Assembly (NCBI GenBank): GCA_014762625.1
Contig: JABURQ010000133.1
Span: forward strand, 1 to 59,130
Length of the DNA: 59,130 bases
Source: Planctomycetaceae bacterium
GTDB taxonomy: Bacteria > Planctomycetota > Planctomycetia > Planctomycetales > Planctomycetaceae
Direction of reading: 5' to 3'
Notes under the pieces: generated by a model
What the model was told of the DNA's origin: nothing
What the model saw: the letters and a program-made list of their open reading frames with translations, nothing else
Databases searched by the model: none
In this document: in pieces, positions 55,454 through 59,130 of the stretch
How positions within the stretch are numbered: the first letter of the stretch is position 1
Layout: the number at the start of each line of letters is the position of its first letter
Made by a program: the position numbers and the translations under genes

Positions 55454-55672
55454 ATGTCATTCGATCTGTCTGAACTCAAAAAACTCTCGCGCGAAGAGAA
55501 ACTGCGGCTCTTTGAGGCCCTACATGACGACCTCGCGAACTCACCCGAGGCAAGCCAGCTTTCGGAAGACGCCTTGAAGGAATCGCTACGTCGGCGGGAC
55601 GAGATGATCGCCGATCCGTCCATCGCGATCGACGAGGACGAACTCTGGCGGCGAGTTGACGAGAAGAAGTAA
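55454..55672 (+). CDS. Orphan antitoxin-like protein (TIGR02574-type addiction module component)
   Basis: The 72-aa product resembles the putative addiction-module component family: an N-terminal helix (LSELKKLSREEKLRLFEALH), a linker, and a C-terminal positively and negatively charged segment (DEDELWRRVDEKK). In such modules this antitoxin normally precedes a ParE/RelE-type toxin gene. Here the next 270 bp contain only a small membrane-protein-like frame, and no toxin is visible on either strand. It is therefore either solitary or a relic. The ribosome site is weak (GGGAA). The family call is from pattern reading only. Confidence 0.55.
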   Translation: MSFDLSELKKLSREEKLRLFEALHDDLANSPEASQLSEDALKESLRRRDEMIADPSIAIDEDELWRRVDEKK

Positions 55673-55721
55673 TTTCTGATTTTCAGGGTTTCCAGGGAGA
55701 TACGAAAAGATCGGCGCATCA

Positions 55722-55904
55722 ATGAGAATCTTCGAGAAGTCATTCATTCTTATCTTTGGGCTGACTTTCCTTTTAATCGTTCCCTACCTCACCTACTCCG
55801 CATCAGGCGCTGTCGCTGCAATTCTTTGCTCCTCTCTCGGTTCTATTTATTTTGGGGAAGACTTCGTAAAATGTGGATTACCTCAGAATCGACAAGCCAG
55901 TTGA
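55722..55904 (+). CDS. Possible small membrane protein
   Basis: The 60-aa frame is strongly hydrophobic: FILIFGLTFLLIVPYLTY followed by SGAVAAILCSSLGSIYF, consistent with two closely spaced helices, and it has a positively charged N-terminus (MRIFEKS). The ribosome site is weak. The gene is AT-rich relative to neighbours. It lies 49 bp after the antitoxin-like gene, so it could be a small membrane toxin partner, but this is speculation. It could equally be non-coding. Confidence 0.35.
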   Translation: MRIFEKSFILIFGLTFLLIVPYLTYSASGAVAAILCSSLGSIYFGEDFVKCGLPQNRQAS

Positions 55905-55943
55905 TCGACGCCAATAGTAAATTCACAAACGAATAAAGCCCCC

Positions 55944-56432
55944 ATGCACCCGACGATCCTCACTCTCAATCAATTTCTCCTCGGCTATTTCGATTCGCTC
56001 GTCAAAGACCTGCCGATGGAGAAACTCGCCGAGCGGCCTGCAGGAACCGGACACTCCTGCCTCTGGCTGCTGGGACACATAGCGATCTCGGTCGACTTCG
56101 GGAACAAAGTCCTCGGGCAAGAGACCGTGTGCCCCGCACGGTGGTTTGTCGCTTTCGGTCCCGGCTCGTCGGATGACGTGAAGAACCCTGAGAAGTACGA
56201 CGCGGCGGACATGATCGACATCATCCGGACCGGCTACCCGAAGCTGCAGGAATTGGCGCTGGCCGCCGATGAGTCACTGCTGGCAGAGCCGCATCCGGTC
56301 GAGATGCTGCAAAACACAGCATTGAAGACCAAAGGCGACTTGCTTGGGCATCTGTTGACGACCCATCTATCGCTGCACCTGGGACAATTGTCCTACTGGC
56401 GTCGCTTGCAGGGCAAAGAGCCGATTGTGTGA
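55944..56432 (+). CDS. DinB-superfamily protein
   Basis: The 162-aa product has the DinB/YfiT four-helix metalloprotein fold. A first conserved His lies in HSCLWLLGHIAISVDF (about 33-48), and the last helix has THLSLHLGQLSYWRRLQGK (about 138-158) with two metal-binding His. Family members include thiol-dependent enzymes such as bacillithiol/mycothiol transferases and stress proteins; which applies is unknown. The start is the ATG after AAAGCCCCC, without a good ribosome site, but no alternative matches better. It is a single gene, not in an obvious operon. Confidence 0.88.
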   Translation: MHPTILTLNQFLLGYFDSLVKDLPMEKLAERPAGTGHSCLWLLGHIAISVDFGNKVLGQETVCPARWFVAFGPGSSDDVKNPEKYDAADMIDIIRTGYPKLQELALAADESLLAEPHPVEMLQNTALKTKGDLLGHLLTTHLSLHLGQLSYWRRLQGKEPIV

Positions 56433-57108
56433 CTTGTCAGTCGCTAACAGGTCTTGCAAAAGCCGTCGTACCAGAGTTAACGTTATCCGATTTTGGATTT
56501 TTGAATTCTGATTTTGGAAGCAGATGATTAGGTATTGAAAAACGCAATGGCTCTGCCGTGTAAGGAGAAACGCTTCTTCTCGCGCCCTTGGCCTTCATCT
56601 GAGCTGATCGCTCGGCGGCCTGCGGTTACGCGACGGCGGCTTCTTGAAAACCGTTCGAATGTCTCTCAAGGAGCCGCGATCGTAAGATCGCCGGGCTGAA
56701 GACAGATTCAAAATCGCGATCTTTGGCAATTTGGATTGACTGATAGTCGTTATTGGTCAGTGGTCCGTTGAGATTGGTGGGATTCCAGTTCAACAACTGA
56801 CAACGGTCTACAAACAACTGACCATTCCCAAACACCTGCGGAAAACAAATTTCGTCCGTAGGGGAGTCAAAACCGAGCAAAATCATCGGGTTTCGCTCGA
56901 AGATGAGAACTTGTGAAGTTGAGGTTTTGCAAAAAGCCCATCTTCCAAACTATAAAGACTTACGTCGATAACAGCCGAATGTTTTCCAGACACGAATATG
57001 AATTCCCTGCGGGGAATTGTCGCCGTTCTGCCAGCTTTCCGCTTTCGTTTGATGTATTTGCGAATTAAGATCGTGCTTGGCGGATCCTCGAAAACAGACG
57101 GTCGAATC
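56433..57108. other. Long intergenic region with only one weak open frame
   Basis: No confident gene lies in these 676 bp. The stretch 56480-56530 repeats the 'gattttgg / attttgaattctgattttgg' type words seen at 272-302. The hypothetical minus-strand frame at 56626-56886 is described separately. The promoter of the metallo-hydrolase gene should lie near 57000-57100. Confidence 0.5.
56626..56886 (-). CDS. Weak open frame, possible hypothetical protein or relic
   Basis: An 86-aa frame with an ATG start (MILLGFDSPTDEICFPQVFG) ends in FQEAAVA. It contains plausible-looking globular sequence (LLNWNPTNLNGPLTNNDYQS) but I recognise no family. It has no good ribosome site, no partner and lies in an otherwise empty interval. 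It could be the 3' remnant of a decayed gene. Low confidence. Confidence 0.25.
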   Translation of the reverse strand: MILLGFDSPTDEICFPQVFGNGQLFVDRCQLLNWNPTNLNGPLTNNDYQSIQIAKDRDFESVFSPAILRSRLLERHSNGFQEAAVA

Positions 57109-57843
57109 ATGAAACTCATCCTGCTCGGTACGGGAGGTTATCACCCCAATAACGTCCGTCATACGGCGTGCGTGATGATTCCGGAAATCGGACTGATTTT
57201 CGATGCGGGAAGCAGCTTCTTCCGAGTGCCTGCCTGTGTGCAAACTGAAGACGTTCAGATCGTCCTCTCGCACGCCCATCTCGATCACACCTGCGGGCTG
57301 ACCTTCTTTCTGCCGACGCTGCTTCGAGGGGATGTGAAATCGGCGCAGGTCTACGGCGATGACAAAACTCTAAACGCCGTCCGCGAGCATCTTTTCAGCG
57401 ATGAGATCTTTCCGATCCTGCCGGACTATCAGTTCGTCACCATTCCCGAAAGCCTTCCTGTGGGTGGAGAGGGACTGCTGACGCACATCTCCCAACCACA
57501 TCCGGGCGGATCGCTCGGATTTCGGGTCGATTGGCCGGGGCGTTCACTGGCGTATTTGACCGATACGCATTGCGACGGGAGTGCGGTGGAATTCGTACGG
57601 GAGGTGGACGTTTTGATTCACGAATGCAATTTTCCGGATGGATACGAAGAATTCGCTCAAAAAACCGGGCATAGCACCCCGAGTCCCGTTGTGAAAATGG
57701 CTCGTGAAGCGGGGGTGGGACGCTTGATTCTCACACACCTCGATCCGACACTGGAGGGCGACGATCCGTTCTATCTGTCGGCGATGCGGGACATCTTCCC
57801 GCAGACCGACGTCGCGACGGATCTGCTGGAACTCGATTTCTGA
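57109..57843 (+). CDS. Metallo-beta-lactamase-fold hydrolase (RNase Z-like family)
   Basis: The 244-aa hydrolase has the MBL metal-binding motif SHAHLDH (H-x-H-x-D-H, in VLSHAHLDHTCGL, about 53-60). Further metal ligands are in LTDTHCDG (about 145-152) and HECNFPDGYEEFAQKTGHST, and the last in LILTHLDP. The N-terminus MKLILLGTGGYHPNN resembles RNase Z / phosphodiesterase family starts. The substrate could be tRNA 3' ends or a small phosphodiester; not determinable. An upstream in-frame ATG at 56998 adds 37 residues without similarity and is rejected. It is followed after 25 bp by the methyltransferase gene, probably one operon. Confidence 0.88.
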   Translation: MKLILLGTGGYHPNNVRHTACVMIPEIGLIFDAGSSFFRVPACVQTEDVQIVLSHAHLDHTCGLTFFLPTLLRGDVKSAQVYGDDKTLNAVREHLFSDEIFPILPDYQFVTIPESLPVGGEGLLTHISQPHPGGSLGFRVDWPGRSLAYLTDTHCDGSAVEFVREVDVLIHECNFPDGYEEFAQKTGHSTPSPVVKMAREAGVGRLILTHLDPTLEGDDPFYLSAMRDIFPQTDVATDLLELDF

Positions 57844-57868
57844 GAGACTCTCACCAAGCGCCTCCACG

Positions 57869-58816
57869 ATGACACGACTTCATAAGGATCTCATTTCCTC
57901 TCTGCGCGAGCCCGAGAACGGCAACGCCCTCTACATCGCCGAGGACAAGTTTCAGTCCTCGCGCGGCAAGATTCTCGGGAAGGTGGTGGAGGGAATCCCG
58001 CGGTTCGTCGACGACGAACATTTGAAATCGTTCGGTCTTCAGTGGAATAAATACGAAGTCGCCCACGACGACGAAGACCGCGCGACCTTCGAGGCCAAAA
58101 CCGGATTTTCTCTCAAGGAACTCAAAGGGAAACGAGTTCTCGATGCGGGCTGCGGAGGAGGGCGGTATTCCAAAATCTGCGGCGAAGCGGGCGCGATTGT
58201 GATCGGTGCCGATCATTCTTCAGCCGTCGAAAAAGCGGCGAAATTGTGCAGTCATCTGGATCGAGTTCATTTTCTGCAGGCCGATTTGAAGCATCTGCCG
58301 TTACAGAAAGAATCGTTCGATTACGTGTTTTCGATCGGTGTGATGCATCACGATGCGAAGACTAAAGAGGTGTTCGACGCCGTCGCGCAGATGGTCAAAC
58401 CGGGAGGCAAGTATGCCGTCTGGTTGTATCGCCGGAATCAGTGGTGGCAGGAAAAACTGAACGACTGGCTGCGGAAGAAAACGACGAAATGGAGTGATGA
58501 GGAGTTGGAGGAATGGGCGAAACGGGGGGCGAAACTGGGAGGCATGCCGGTGTTGAACAAGACGCTCAACAAGATCGTCAATTTCAGCGCCCACCCGAAT
58601 GAAGAGAACCGCATCTGCGACACCTACGACTGGTACGCTCCTGAGTACCAGCATCACCACACGGTCGAAGAACTCTCCTCCTGGTTTCTGGACGCGGGAT
58701 TTGAAAATCTCCAGGTCCTCTCCCCGGAAAAGAAGGGATTTTTCTATCGCTGTGCCTACGAATGGAACCTGCTGATCGGCAGCGGCGTGAACGTAATGGG
58801 GACCAAAAAGAAATAA
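57869..58816 (+). CDS. SAM-dependent methyltransferase with N-terminal Trm112-like segment
   Basis: The 315-aa product starts with a small region containing VEGIPRFVDDEH, the usual Trm112/YcaR-like signature of methyltransferase N-termini, though without visible zinc cysteines. A class I methyltransferase follows: motif I VLDAGCGGGRYSKICGE (about 90-106), then a FSIGVMHHDAKT segment and VKPGGKYAVWLYRR. The C-terminal region (about 200-315) is helical with acidic and aromatic residues. Methyl acceptor unknown; similar domains act on lipids, sugars or natural products. It overlaps no gene and may be co-transcribed with the upstream hydrolase. Confidence 0.85.
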   Translation: MTRLHKDLISSLREPENGNALYIAEDKFQSSRGKILGKVVEGIPRFVDDEHLKSFGLQWNKYEVAHDDEDRATFEAKTGFSLKELKGKRVLDAGCGGGRYSKICGEAGAIVIGADHSSAVEKAAKLCSHLDRVHFLQADLKHLPLQKESFDYVFSIGVMHHDAKTKEVFDAVAQMVKPGGKYAVWLYRRNQWWQEKLNDWLRKKTTKWSDEELEEWAKRGAKLGGMPVLNKTLNKIVNFSAHPNEENRICDTYDWYAPEYQHHHTVEELSSWFLDAGFENLQVLSPEKKGFFYRCAYEWNLLIGSGVNVMGTKKK

Positions 58817-58834
58817 TCTGATCCGTACGTCATT

Positions 58835-59130
58835 TCACTCTTTTTCAAGCACGTTGTTCTCCACGATCCCCGGCTCGCCATCAAAAGAAATTACATTCGC
58901 ATTGGCATCGGCTGATTTCGCGATATTCCCGAACAGATCGGGAGGAAGAGCTGGTTTTTGCACGACGAACGCCGTCCGGTGAAAATTCAAGACTTTGTTG
59001 TCGCTGGCGGAAACGGCGGCTTCAGAAGCCAGCAGGGCATGTCGCCAGCTTTCAAAATGATTCCCTTGGAGCGTGACGTTTGAACCGGGGAGTGCCCAGA
59101 CGCCGAAATTGGGCGGTCCAACTTTGCGGA
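58835..59130 (-). CDS. Right-handed beta-helix protein, C-terminal part (cut by window end)
   Basis: Reading the minus strand from the window edge to a TGA at 58835-58837 gives 98 codons without a stop and without a start, so the gene continues outside the window. The translation shows beta-helix-like periodicity: GVWALPGSNVTLQGNHFESW, then LLASEAAVSASDNKVLNFHR, and the end GEPGIVENNVLEKE. Such repeats, with Asn at turns (GNHF, DNKV, NNVL), are typical of NosD/pectate-lyase-like proteins. It converges with the methyltransferase gene, whose stop is 18 bp away. Confidence 0.7.
   Translation of the reverse strand, partial: RKVGPPNFGVWALPGSNVTLQGNHFESWRHALLASEAAVSASDNKVLNFHRTAFVVQKPALPPDLFGNIAKSADANANVISFDGEPGIVENNVLEKE

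Overview
The window looks like a chromosomal segment of a planctomycete (Planctomycetota, probably order Planctomycetales). The basis is gene content, not a marker gene. It holds a DUF1549/DUF1553 protein with a CX4CH motif, a PSCyt1-type cytochrome domain fused to WD40 repeats, a Tat-exported DUF1501 protein, a DUF1080 protein, a formylglycine sulfatase, FHA proteins, a transmembrane Ser/Thr kinase and tetrahydromethanopterin (H4MPT) C1-transfer genes. Gene packing is moderate, GTG starts are frequent, and intergenic DNA carries short palindromes and degenerate repeat-like text. I found no rRNA, tRNA, CRISPR array, insertion sequence or phage gene.

Layout. 1-691 is repeat-like non-coding DNA. 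692-5257 (minus) is an RND efflux permease with its adaptor. 5601-9400 holds a sulfatase, a secreted protein with an internal duplication, and ribBA. 9785-18889 (plus) is a surface-protein block: DUF1549/DUF1553, a PPC-domain protein and a cytochrome-WD40 protein, the last two carrying long Ala/Lys/Glu coiled coils. 18995-22038 holds a UxaC-like protein and an FHA-GAF-PP2C phosphatase. A 163-bp imperfect palindrome (22056-22218) follows. 22218-26994 (minus) holds small conserved proteins, an ECF sigma / anti-sigma / secreted-protein operon and an FHA protein.

27327-36224 (minus) is a long co-directional run linked to one-carbon metabolism: lipoate ligase-like, gcvPB, gcvPA, gcvH, rpiB, a Sua5-like/LMW-phosphatase fusion, a CysQ-like phosphatase, an H4MPT-type ATP-grasp ligase and mch. 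No gcvT is present. 36540-40891 (plus) holds a pyrophosphate-type phosphofructokinase, a membrane protein, a HAD hydrolase and a DUF1080 protein.

40971-46888 (plus) holds an SGNH hydrolase, nrfHA (nitrite to ammonium), a decayed region, and a sensor Ser/Thr kinase. The decayed region contains the 3' end of a kinase copy followed by the 3' end of an SGNH-hydrolase copy. That order is what a collapsed tandem duplication of an SGNH-kinase unit would leave. 46997-53187 holds the DUF1501 protein and a small glycan locus (methyltransferase, GT2, two paralogous GT4). 53379-59130 holds gnd, several small proteins including an orphan antitoxin-like one, DinB, a metallo-beta-lactamase-fold hydrolase, a methyltransferase, and the 3' end of a beta-helix protein cut by the window edge.

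The most unusual signals are the duplication scar at 44111-44510, the 163-bp palindrome at 22056-22218, paired palindromes at 38764-38841 (one encodes the end of a gene), and the H4MPT/glycine-cleavage neighbourhood. I did not find a clearly new multi-gene defence or mobile system. All domain calls come from reading motifs; no database search was possible.
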